Made by a program: the position numbers and the translations under genes. Under the pieces are notes generated by a model, which was given only the letters and a program-made list of their open reading frames with translations, searched no databases and had not been told where the DNA came from. A DNA stretch of 64,000 nucleotides from JAJVID01 sp050247435 (lineage in GTDB: Bacteria; Acidobacteriota; Blastocatellia; RBC074), in the NCBI GenBank assembly GCA_050247435.1, contig JBFWUF010000031.1, forward strand, positions 1 to 64,000, written 5' to 3'. Shown piece after piece: positions 9,199-16,848 of the stretch. Position 1 is the first letter of the stretch, and each line of letters begins with the position of its first letter.

Positions 9199-9612
9199 AT
9201 GAAATCGCAGACTATTTCGGAAGGATCATCAGCGGCGCATTTGCTGCTGGTGGCGGATTATTTGAGTCGCCCACAGCATTTCCTGGCGGTGGCTGAAGCG
9301 CGATCAGGCTTGCGCCAGGCGATGGATGACGCCAGCAAGCAAAGTGTCGTGTTGACCAACAATGGTCAGCCTCAAGCCGCGATTGTTCCATTCCAGACGC
9401 TGGAAGCAATGCGCAGCGCCCTGCTGCAACTGCTCGTCGGTGGAATGCAGGTCAGCTTTGAGCGGCTGCAGCAGGAGGTTGCCGCGAAACCCGCCAACGG
9501 GCAGCATCAGCCGGAGACAACTACCGAAGCCGAGCTTGAATTACTCGTCAAACAAGCCCGCCGGAAACAGGCCAGGGCTGATTCCACCAAAGGCAGGAAA
9601 AAACGCCGGTGA
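9199..9612 (+). CDS. Phd/YefM-like antitoxin
   Basis: This is a 137-residue protein. The ATG at 9199 has GGAGG (9186-9190) 8 bases upstream, which is better than the GTG at 9190 inside that site. Residues ~30-70 (ARSGLRQAMDDASKQSVVLT, then NNGQPQAAIVPFQTLEAM) match the Phd/YefM fold, where the N-terminal part binds DNA. The C terminus is basic (RRKQARADSTKGRKKRR) and probably wraps the toxin. The stop overlaps the GTG start of the PIN toxin by 4 bases (GTGA), the classic coupled arrangement. The antitoxin probably represses its own promoter through the inverted repeat upstream. Confidence 0.75.
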   Translation: MKSQTISEGSSAAHLLLVADYLSRPQHFLAVAEARSGLRQAMDDASKQSVVLTNNGQPQAAIVPFQTLEAMRSALLQLLVGGMQVSFERLQQEVAAKPANGQHQPETTTEAELELLVKQARRKQARADSTKGRKKRR

Positions 9613-10163
9613 CTCCGTCTTCACAGAGCGATCCTGAAGTAATCCAATCGTCGCCGGACGTGTTGCGCGTCGTCATTGACGCCAACATCACGCTGGCGAT
9701 GTTTCTGGCGCGCCGTGATCAGCCGTTGGCAGCTTCGTCCAAACGTGTGCTGCTCAGCCTGCTGCCCTCTGCCCAGTTTCGCTGGTTATGGAGTCCCGAC
9801 ATCATTGCCGATTACGAACGCGGCGCGCTGGCGATTGAAAATGACGCGCGCATTCAGCGCAAAGCAGTCTTTGACCGTACAGGCTTTCGCCTTTTTCTTG
9901 CTGCGTTGCGACTGCTGCCGCCGGTCGAAGTATCGGCGACAACTCTACGCGCCGCGCGTCGGCGAATTGATCAAGCGACGAAGGAACGTGACCGCGATCT
10001 GGATGACGCAATCTATCTGGCTTGTGCGGTGGATGGCGAAGCGCAATTGCTGACCTCCCAGGATTCCGACCTGCTGAATCTCGGCAGTATTTACGAAGGC
10101 GTACAGATCGTGAATTGGCCGACTTTTGCAAATCAGTTGCGGAGTCGGCAATTTTTGAAATGA
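9609..10163 (+). CDS. PIN-domain toxin (putative ribonuclease)
   Basis: This is a 184-residue protein with a GTG start overlapping the antitoxin stop. The PIN-domain acidic residues are visible: Asp24 in VVIDANI, an Asp/Glu pair in SPDIIADYERGAL, the Asp pair in DLDDAIYLA and Asp residues in TSQDSDLL. This is the COG1569-like (PIN_3) type. PIN toxins cut RNA in an Mg-dependent way and are held inactive by the cognate antitoxin. The pair sits at the boundary between host-like sequence and the accessory region and may stabilise the island. Confidence 0.8.
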   Translation: MTPSSQSDPEVIQSSPDVLRVVIDANITLAMFLARRDQPLAASSKRVLLSLLPSAQFRWLWSPDIIADYERGALAIENDARIQRKAVFDRTGFRLFLAALRLLPPVEVSATTLRAARRRIDQATKERDRDLDDAIYLACAVDGEAQLLTSQDSDLLNLGSIYEGVQIVNWPTFANQLRSRQFLK

Positions 10164-10181
10164 TGTCGGTGACAATCAGTG

Positions 10182-10532
10182 TCATGGCTGCTCGATGAAT
10201 TGTGGAAGCTCATGGCGGTCATATTGAGCGACAAACTTGGCCAGAGCATTGGGCAGGTCAATCACGAATTCGCTGGGGAATTCGATCATGGTGTAAATCG
10301 GCTTCTCGAATGACTGCGCCAGAGCTTCCGCGATTTGTCGGTCGGCGGTGCGGACATATTGATCGCCGATGACGGAGCGCGGAATTGCTTTGGCAAGCGG
10401 ACACATCAGGCTCAGTTCGTCTGCCGTGTCCGGCACAGCGCCTTTGGGAATTTCCGTCAGCAGACCCAAGCCACAACGCTCGCGGACGGCGTTGATGTAT
10501 TGCAACGCCAATAACAGTTCTTCGTCACTCAT
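10182..10532 (-). CDS. Hypothetical protein, 116 aa
   Basis: The ATG at 10532 is chosen because GAGG lies 8 bases upstream; a GTG 9 bases earlier overlaps that site. The product is mostly helical and mildly acidic (MSDEELLLALQYINAVRERC), with a single conserved-looking segment around LMCPLAKAIPRSVIG and a C-terminal FPSEFVIDLPNALAKFV. No family is recognised. It lies 57 bases downstream of the VWA/metallopeptidase gene in the same orientation and is probably part of that operon. Confidence 0.6.
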   Translation of the reverse strand: MSDEELLLALQYINAVRERCGLGLLTEIPKGAVPDTADELSLMCPLAKAIPRSVIGDQYVRTADRQIAEALAQSFEKPIYTMIEFPSEFVIDLPNALAKFVAQYDRHELPQFIEQP

Positions 10533-10589
10533 CGCAAGCACCTCAATTTGTGACAGGAAATTCAGTACAAGGACAGGAGAGTATTGGCA

Positions 10590-11840
10590 TCAATTCAGTT
10601 CAATGATTTTGCCCCAGGGAGCGGTTGCCCCGCCTTCCGGCACGGCCCACAGCACTGGATAGTTCGGCTCGGTTCCGGCTTCGCCTTCCAGATCAGTCAG
10701 ATAAATCAGCAGATCAGGCTTCCACTTTGTCGCTTCGGCAATAGCCGGGCGAAAGTCAGTTCCGCCGCCGCCGTTGAATTGGAAGTCGCGCAGTAACCTC
10801 GCTGCATTCCTGCCGGAGAAGTCTTGAACCTGATGAACGTCCGCATCGCAGACGATCAGCCGAAGCTGCGGCTCGGTTTGCTCAAGAACGGCGGCGACTT
10901 CGGCAGCGAAGCGTTTGAGAATTGCGTCATCAATCGAGCCGGATGTGTCTACAGCGAGCGCGATCCGCCCAGTGCGGTCGGCTCTGGTGGCGCGCTCAAA
11001 TGGCAGATCAATGCCTTCGCGTTGTCTGAGGTCACCTTCCAGCGCGAGCCAGCGGCGAGTCGGGCGCGATGGATTGGGTTTGCGTTTACGCTGCGCGTGG
11101 CGAAAGAGCAGGTCGCGCAGAATTCGCTCCCACGGCGTTTTCACTTTGGGGAGTTCCTGCGCCAGCCGTGCAACGATTCCAGCAAGTGATCCGCGCGCCA
11201 GTTTCAAACGCGAACTCCACGCGCGAATCGTCTCTTCCGTTGAATTGCCGCCTTCCGATTGTGAGGCTCCCGCCGCTGATGAGCGAAGCGATGCCACGAT
11301 GTCCCGGCTGTTGAGTCCTGAATTTGAATCGAGAGAGCCAGGATCAATCCGGCTGCGATCTTTCGTCAGCAGGTGATAGAGCGATTCCGACGACCACTGA
11401 CGCACAATTTCTGCCGGGTGGTCGTCTGTCTTCCATTGGCCGAGAGGCGTCAGCAGCCGCTCAAACGTGACCGCATCGTCAGGCCTGCTGATGCCGCGCA
11501 CATCATCAAGTGCGGCGTTGATAATCGCGTCGCAGGCAGTGTTGTAGAGATGCGCATCAAAGTTCTGACAACGCTTCTCCAGTTCGCGCACCCGCGCCGG
11601 ATGCGCCAGCGCGACATGCAACAGTTCGTGCAGCACGATGAAACGGCGTTCGGCATCAGTGTATCGGTTGTAACGCGGCCCGGCCTCGACGTGAATGCCG
11701 TCTGTGCGCGCAATCAATTCCGGCTCGTCTGAATCGAGAAACTTCACCCAGAGCGCGATGCCGCCGAGTCCGGGCATCACCTCGATGGCGTCTCGCAAAT
11801 CCGGCCCCATTCGTGTGGCGACGTTATGCAGACGATTCAT
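10590..11840 (-). CDS. VWA-like protein with HExxH metallopeptidase domain (DUF2201 type)
   Basis: This is a 416-residue protein from the ATG at 11840, which overlaps the upstream stop as ATGA; an ATG 9 bases earlier is also possible. The N-terminal half holds a zinc-peptidase motif HELLHVALAH (residues ~70-80) and a conserved Cys-Asp segment (YNTACDAIINAAL). The C-terminal half (~275-416) is a VWA domain with the metal-ion-dependent adhesion motif DTSGS and a later Thr/Asp (GGGGTDF, YLTDLEG). This is the COG3864 architecture. Such proteins are regularly encoded with MoxR-type ATPases, as here (12801-13889), and are thought to work as chaperone/metal-insertion partners. The client is unknown. 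Confidence 0.8.
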   Translation of the reverse strand: MNRLHNVATRMGPDLRDAIEVMPGLGGIALWVKFLDSDEPELIARTDGIHVEAGPRYNRYTDAERRFIVLHELLHVALAHPARVRELEKRCQNFDAHLYNTACDAIINAALDDVRGISRPDDAVTFERLLTPLGQWKTDDHPAEIVRQWSSESLYHLLTKDRSRIDPGSLDSNSGLNSRDIVASLRSSAAGASQSEGGNSTEETIRAWSSRLKLARGSLAGIVARLAQELPKVKTPWERILRDLLFRHAQRKRKPNPSRPTRRWLALEGDLRQREGIDLPFERATRADRTGRIALAVDTSGSIDDAILKRFAAEVAAVLEQTEPQLRLIVCDADVHQVQDFSGRNAARLLRDFQFNGGGGTDFRPAIAEATKWKPDLLIYLTDLEGEAGTEPNYPVLWAVPEGGATAPWGKIIELN

Positions 11841-12784
11841 GCCGGGCATTTCCTTTCCACCAGTTCATCAAACTGCGACAGATCGTGGCCGCGCGCGATC
11901 AGGTAATTTCGCAGTTCGCGCCGCGCCGCCATCCTTTCGCGGGCAGAGGATTCTTCCAGAACTTCGCCGATGTTCCAGGCCAGACATTCGGCGCATTCGT
12001 TGTAGCCGCTGCGCCTGTTGCAGGCTCCGTCGTTGTATTGCCACGTCCAGCCCACCGGGCGGTTTTCGGCCAGCGCAACCGCCGCCAGCCCGTTCAGCCG
12101 CTCGGAGCAGTAACAATCATCGTTTTCCAGATACGGGTCAGCGCCATCCACGGCGGCATAAAGCCTGACCTCCTCATCGTCGTGCGCCTCGATGCCCGGC
12201 TCGGTGAGAATGAAAAGCTTCATCAGCCGTTCGAGTTCCGCTTCTGATCCTGTTTCAAAATAGAGTTCACAGTCTTCACTCGCCGGATCAAAAAACGGGT
12301 CTTCCATCTGTGGCCCGACCACGTCGTGAAAATAGTCGTGCAGACGGTCATTGATCGTTTCTTTATCGCCCTCAGATTCCTGCCTGATTTTTTCCAGATC
12401 AAGGTCGTGTTCAAAGAACTCGTACCACGAATCTTCCTTGATGATGCCGATTCCATCCGAACGAAACACGACGTGAATGCTCTCGAAGTCGAAGCTGACG
12501 GTTGTCGTCAGATGCGGAATCCGGCTGCTGACGAAACCGATATGCTCAACCAGTGAACCGCTGACACCGCGTTTGACTTGGGCGATAACCCGATGCTCAG
12601 AGAGCTTGAATGTGACATCGGAATAGATCGCTGAGAGTTGTTCGCAAAGCCGGTTGTAGTCTTCCGGGATCGGCGCTTCGCCGTGCCGTTCGCGCTGGAA
12701 GTTGAAAAAACGCAGCAGCGCCAGGGCTTCGGCATGTGACAGTTTCGCTTCACGATCTTTCTGATTGAGGTCGGTCAGATCCAT
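11837..12784 (-). CDS. Hypothetical protein between MoxR ATPase and VWA partner
   Basis: This is a 315-residue protein. The ATG at 12784 has GGGAGG 5 bases upstream; the longer reading runs into the ATPase gene. It is very acidic, with no signal peptide. Near the C terminus is a cysteine-rich stretch (DDCYCSERL, then GACNRRSGYNECAECLAW) that could bind zinc. The middle contains FFDPASEDCELYFETGSEAE. No family is recognised. The 4-base ATGA overlap with the VWA gene and the 16-base gap after the ATPase gene indicate a co-translated three-gene module, so it is probably a client or adaptor of the ATPase. Confidence 0.65.
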   Translation of the reverse strand: MDLTDLNQKDREAKLSHAEALALLRFFNFQRERHGEAPIPEDYNRLCEQLSAIYSDVTFKLSEHRVIAQVKRGVSGSLVEHIGFVSSRIPHLTTTVSFDFESIHVVFRSDGIGIIKEDSWYEFFEHDLDLEKIRQESEGDKETINDRLHDYFHDVVGPQMEDPFFDPASEDCELYFETGSEAELERLMKLFILTEPGIEAHDDEEVRLYAAVDGADPYLENDDCYCSERLNGLAAVALAENRPVGWTWQYNDGACNRRSGYNECAECLAWNIGEVLEESSARERMAARRELRNYLIARGHDLSQFDELVERKCPA

Positions 12785-12800
12785 ATCGCCTCCCGTCTGC

Positions 12801-13889
12801 TCAGGCTGCCTGTTTGAGCGAGCGATGATCGCCGCGCCGTTTTTCATCAAAGCGAATGAACGCCGGATCGTCGCTGCAATCCAGACCGAGTTTGAGCGCG
12901 CGTTCAAGCGCCAGGCTGCCCGCGAGCGTTTGAATGTCAGCCAGCGGCAGTCCGTTGTGCGCAGATCCGCGCAGTTCGTCGAGCGCCTCCACCACTTCCA
13001 TAATCCGGCTCAGATTTACGTCATTGACCGATGCGGCCATCGCATAGGCCATTCCATACAGGCCGTTGATCGTCGTCGGAATGACTTTGTGCAACTGGCG
13101 ACGCGGCGTTGAAATGATCTTCTCGACCGAGGCGAGGTGTTTGAGTTCGTCAGCGACGGTCTGGAATTCGTGCGCTGTGGAATCACCGAGGACGCCGGAA
13201 ATGAGAATTTCGCGTTCACGTTTGCCAATGGCATTCTTCCAGACTTGTGAAACCCGCTCCCACGAACGCGGGCTGGGCATAATCGCCTGGTCGGAGCGAT
13301 CCATCTCCGGTGTGCCAATAAGCAGGTCAGGGCGAACCTGAATGAAGGCCATGACTTCGGGCGCGATGTCGTTTTCCATCGCCCACGCCAGCCAGTCCTG
13401 CGCGGTCGGCTCGACGACCAGATGCACCAGCCGGTCATTCATCGCCGTGCCGAAATCACAGGAGATTGCGCCATCTTCCGGGCGATTGCCCGCTGCGACG
13501 ATTCGCCACTCATCGCCGAGCGTCCAGTTGGCGACCTTTCTTTCCAGAATCAGCCCGTAAGCCGCGATGCGCGTCTGTTCGTCCGCGCCCGGCAATTCAT
13601 CGAGAAAGAGAATGCCGGGCTTGTCTTCGCGCGGCAGGAAATCGGGCAGGTAAAACGTGGTCTGTTTGTTCTGATGATCAAGCGCGGGCAATCCGCCGAT
13701 GTCTGAAGCAGTTTTCTGTGAAAGTCGCACATCCCGAAGTTCCGCCTTTCGCGACTTGGCAAGTTGCGCGACGAGTTGTGATTTGCCGACGCCGGGTCTG
13801 CCCCAGAGCATGACTGAAAGCCGGAGCGGCCAGAGCGCATTGATGGCTGATATAGCCTCCGATGGAGTACAAGACATTGTATTGATCAT
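12801..13889 (-). CDS. MoxR-family AAA+ ATPase
   Basis: This is a 362-residue protein. The ATG at 13889 has AGAGGA 9 bases upstream. The AAA+ core is at the N terminus: Walker A WGRPGVGKSQ (~residue 30), Walker B GILFLDELPGA (~90), sensor 1 AAGNRP and an arginine-finger region (MNDRLVHLVV). The C-terminal half is helical. MoxR ATPases remodel or activate partner proteins, usually together with a VWA protein, and one is encoded two genes downstream. The gene before it encodes a DUF6915-like protein in the same orientation. The substrate of this module is not apparent. Confidence 0.88.
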   Translation of the reverse strand: MINTMSCTPSEAISAINALWPLRLSVMLWGRPGVGKSQLVAQLAKSRKAELRDVRLSQKTASDIGGLPALDHQNKQTTFYLPDFLPREDKPGILFLDELPGADEQTRIAAYGLILERKVANWTLGDEWRIVAAGNRPEDGAISCDFGTAMNDRLVHLVVEPTAQDWLAWAMENDIAPEVMAFIQVRPDLLIGTPEMDRSDQAIMPSPRSWERVSQVWKNAIGKREREILISGVLGDSTAHEFQTVADELKHLASVEKIISTPRRQLHKVIPTTINGLYGMAYAMAASVNDVNLSRIMEVVEALDELRGSAHNGLPLADIQTLAGSLALERALKLGLDCSDDPAFIRFDEKRRGDHRSLKQAA

Positions 13890-13936
13890 AGCGTTCGATC
13901 CTCTGGCTTGCCGGATTGAGTGAAATGTGAGGGAGA

Positions 13937-14677
13937 TCAGGCACACTCGACTGCTGACCGCTCATTCGTTCGGCGAGCTTTCAACGACGCGCGGACTTCC
14001 GTGCCGCACATCCAGAGCTTCAGCTTTGTGTGCGCAGCCAGATTTCCGGCAGGCGGAATCGAGCCGATGCGGGCATACACCAGGTCTTCTGCGGCTGAGC
14101 GCGTGGAGATGAATTGTGGCTGGTTGCCTGAGCTGGTTTTGTCGGACAGCGTGATTGTTGTTCCGAGCAGTTCTTCGGCGAGAAAAATGCCGAAGCTGTT
14201 ATGCGTGATCAGATTGGCGGCGTCAGGATTGTCGGGCGCGAATTCGCGCGGCTTGTCGAAGAACTCAATCAGCGCAAGATAATCATCCGGCGTTCCGCCC
14301 CAGCGCGCCGCCAGTCCTTTGGCCGGTTCTTCTCTGATCCACTCAAGCTGGCGCGGCGGGTGACGGCGACGCTTCCAGTATTCCGGGTCAGACTCGCGCA
14401 GCCATTCAGACAGAGAAACGATTCGCCCCAAATCTTCTACCTGATGATCGCGGAACAGATCACGTGTCGAGACGACCATCCCATCTGCGGCCTTGATTGC
14501 ATCACCGTGAATTCTGACGGTCAGCCATTCGCCAAAATCCGAATGCAGAAACATCCGATGCTGCATACTGGGAAAGACCATCTTGCTGCGATCAATCCAG
14601 TCGTGAATGGCAATCCAGTCCTGCCATCTTCCGACGTAACGGTGCGCGGTGATACGAGCGTGCTGCAACGGTTTCAT
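13937..14677 (-). CDS. DUF6915-like protein with two related modules
   Basis: This is a 246-residue protein. The N-terminal half (GRWQDWIAIHDWIDRSK, then QHRMFLHSDFGEWL) matches the DUF6915 pattern as I remember it. The second half (GGTPDDYLALIEFFDKP, then THNSFGIFLAEELLG) looks like a divergent second copy: both have G-x-x-(Q/D)-D-(W/Y) followed by an acidic helix and an H-x-x-F-G motif. No catalytic function is assigned to the family. It is first in the leftward set leading into the MoxR/VWA module, 47 bases upstream of the ATPase start. Upstream 14678-14869 holds only the promoter region; I see nothing else there. Confidence 0.55.
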   Translation of the reverse strand: MKPLQHARITAHRYVGRWQDWIAIHDWIDRSKMVFPSMQHRMFLHSDFGEWLTVRIHGDAIKAADGMVVSTRDLFRDHQVEDLGRIVSLSEWLRESDPEYWKRRRHPPRQLEWIREEPAKGLAARWGGTPDDYLALIEFFDKPREFAPDNPDAANLITHNSFGIFLAEELLGTTITLSDKTSSGNQPQFISTRSAAEDLVYARIGSIPPAGNLAAHTKLKLWMCGTEVRASLKARRTNERSAVECA

Positions 14678-14869
14678 CTTATGCCTTTCAAGGGCTGTAT
14701 TTGGGATAGATGATGCCTGTCATTGCCCACCGCGCTATTTCTTTGGCAAAGTCATCAGGGACGACGTGCCATGCCTCGTTTTTTGGAGGGGAGGATTCGA
14801 TTTTAGAATGCAATGATCTGTTTCTGTCACAATGAATGACCGAAGATCCATGGTCAGCTTAGCCGTTTG

Positions 14870-15667
14870 TCAGAAATCGTGATCTTCTTCGAGGTCGAGA
14901 AGTTGCTTTTCATTTTTCCACCAGAGCAATGAAAGAATCCAATGATCTCCAAGCCGGATAGAATCCTCGCACAATGTGTAGTTTCGTGAATCAGGATGGG
15001 TTATCCATCCATCGGCCTGTACATCGGTCGGGCCTTCGCTAGAAGTGCCGCCACGCAGAAGATCATTGGCCACCGTCCAAGCTCCAGGCTTGTCCCTGAG
15101 TCGGATAGCATCAGGGACATCAGAGTTGCGAATAAACCAGCGCCGATGCTGGGCTGTATGGCATACGATGATGGACGGAAACGATCCGAGTTCAACCAGG
15201 CGAATTGCCGTCGCGGTGAGGCTGGTCTGGAAAGCGGTTGCAAGTTGTCGGACGGTTTCAAATATGATTCTTTGATCTTTGGCACGAGGCGTAAACATGA
15301 AATCAGGAAGCAACAACTCTGTTGCATAGCGATTCGCTCGCCTCTCCGGATTGTCGCTGCCCCATTCGCTGGCAAAGACCTGCTCCTGACACATGAACGA
15401 GGCTACGCGCCCGCGATCAAGCATCCAATGCCCCAACTCGTGCCCAGCGGAAAATCGCTGTCTTCCACGACGAGACTGACTGTCTACGGTGATGAAGGCG
15501 CGGTCGCCAAATCCGAGAATGCGCGCGGCGCTGCCCTTGAGAGGTTCGTAGATAATGGTTGCGTTACAGTATTCCGCTATCGCCTCAATTCTGATGTCTT
15601 CAGGCTCAGTTATGCCAAGCTCTCTGAGCAATGCAGATGGTGAGCGATAGTGCGAGCCGGAAGCCAC
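14870..15667 (-). CDS. ImmA/IrrE-family zinc metallopeptidase
   Basis: This is a 265-residue protein. The zinc motif is HELGH (His76, Glu77, His80), with the usual downstream glutamate helix (ERRANRYATELLLP). The GTG start shares one base with the TAG stop of the preceding gene (TAGTG), so translation is coupled. Members of this family cleave repressors or regulators (ImmA cuts the ICEBs1 repressor ImmR; IrrE cuts DdrO) and so release a response to DNA damage or infection. Here the likely target is one of the two proteins encoded just upstream, the sigma-like protein or the small acidic protein; this is inferred from the operon. Confidence 0.85.
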   Translation of the reverse strand: MASGSHYRSPSALLRELGITEPEDIRIEAIAEYCNATIIYEPLKGSAARILGFGDRAFITVDSQSRRGRQRFSAGHELGHWMLDRGRVASFMCQEQVFASEWGSDNPERRANRYATELLLPDFMFTPRAKDQRIIFETVRQLATAFQTSLTATAIRLVELGSFPSIIVCHTAQHRRWFIRNSDVPDAIRLRDKPGAWTVANDLLRGGTSSEGPTDVQADGWITHPDSRNYTLCEDSIRLGDHWILSLLWWKNEKQLLDLEEDHDF

Positions 15668-16107
15668 TACTGATCATCTCCTGAAGTAGGATTGTCATCC
15701 AAAGCATCGAGTTCGAGAAGTTGTTTGAGATAGCCCGGGACATCTTCGTCAGGAAGGTTCTCAAAGTCGCGGTTCTGAGCAGTCAGAAGAGTGGAACCGA
15801 GCGCAGGCTGGCTTGTCAGAATTGTGTTCAGCATTTCGCGCATCTCCCCGACAGTCTCTGGGAGCGAAAAGCGCTTCTTTTGCAGAGCAGCGACCCGCTC
15901 ATCATACCTTTGCTGAGCTTCAACCAGAGGTTTCTGGCGACAGTTTTTGACTGCCTGTCGCAGGACGTTGCGAATGTGGTCGGTCGAATCGCCCTCATCA
16001 ATTATTTCGGCTCGCACTTCCTCATCCGACATTTCAAATGCGGATTCGGCAAAGCCGTTCATTAGGTTGGCAAATTCCTGCTCGTAATCGTGAGATTTAT
16101 CAGCCAT
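15667..16107 (-). CDS. Small acidic hypothetical protein, ImmA partner
   Basis: This is a 146-residue, largely helical and strongly acidic protein (start MADKSHDYEQEFANLMNGF, end ALDDNPTSGDDQ), with a central Arg/Lys-rich helix (YDERVAALQKKRF). I recognise no family. It overlaps the sigma-like gene by 8 bases and the ImmA-type gene by 1, so all three are translated together. Its size, acidity and position would fit an anti-sigma factor or a cleavable regulator, but nothing in the sequence proves this. Confidence 0.65.
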   Translation of the reverse strand: MADKSHDYEQEFANLMNGFAESAFEMSDEEVRAEIIDEGDSTDHIRNVLRQAVKNCRQKPLVEAQQRYDERVAALQKKRFSLPETVGEMREMLNTILTSQPALGSTLLTAQNRDFENLPDEDVPGYLKQLLELDALDDNPTSGDDQ

Positions 16108-16726
16108 GAGTTTCCGCCTTTCTCGCGTTGTCTCGCGCGTTCCGGCGCAGCCATCTCATTTCAGTTTCGTACTCCTTTTGTGAAATGCCAAGCAGTTCTT
16201 TGATCTCAGGCCCAGGCATCTTTTCCCGCATTCCACCAATGATCAGCGCGGCGAGCGGGCGATCCGCAACCAGTTTGTCAATCCGTAATAATTCTTCCTT
16301 TACTTCCAGTACGCGCTCAGCGTTAGGGAGAGGGGCTGGTACCCGAAGCAAGGGGTTGATTTCTTTTCCACCTTCACCGATATGGATGGCATCTGCTTCC
16401 AGAATGGCCTCTTCATCGTCGAACTGATCACGCCAATGTGACGAGATGCTCTGCATCGCGCCTTTCAAATGCAGAACGAAAGAAACCTCATCCTTCCTCC
16501 ACCGGCGGCGTTCAGGATCACAGGTCGCGGCGATTGCTTCACGCAAAAGATCTTCATAATCATGATCACGAGCGGCACGACCAAGCCCTCTAATCCTCCA
16601 ACGGGCAAATTTCTCAAGCCGGAAGATGTCCTCCCTGGACAAGGACTCCACCGCCGCGCTGACTTCTTCAATGCTCGCGGTCTTTTCTAGCGGAACTCTG
16701 CGTGAAGGTGACTTCTTTGACTTCAT
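16100..16726 (-). CDS. Sigma-70-like DNA-binding regulator
   Basis: This is a 208-residue protein from the ATG at 16726; the longer frame crosses the divergent promoter region. Residues ~20-100 resemble sigma region 2 (IEEVSAAVESLSREDIFRLE, DYEDLLREAIAATC). The C-terminal ~60 residues resemble a region 4 helix-turn-helix (PGPEIKELLGISQKEYETEM, then RWLRRNARDNAR). It is first in the triad with the acidic protein and the ImmA-type peptidase, and is divergent from the CBASS operon with about 120 bases between starts. It could be a dedicated regulator of its own operon and possibly of CBASS; this is inferred from position. Confidence 0.65.
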   Translation of the reverse strand: MKSKKSPSRRVPLEKTASIEEVSAAVESLSREDIFRLEKFARWRIRGLGRAARDHDYEDLLREAIAATCDPERRRWRKDEVSFVLHLKGAMQSISSHWRDQFDDEEAILEADAIHIGEGGKEINPLLRVPAPLPNAERVLEVKEELLRIDKLVADRPLAALIIGGMREKMPGPEIKELLGISQKEYETEMRWLRRNARDNARKAETHG

Positions 16727-16848
16727 GCCGCCGGATGCTATCACAAGTCTCAAAACACTCATGCCGGGCAAAATGGGCTTTCGGACAAAAATTTTTGAGC
16801 CGTGTCCGAAAGTCCAGGAAAGCAGGCACAAGGAGAGTGAAGAGGCAA

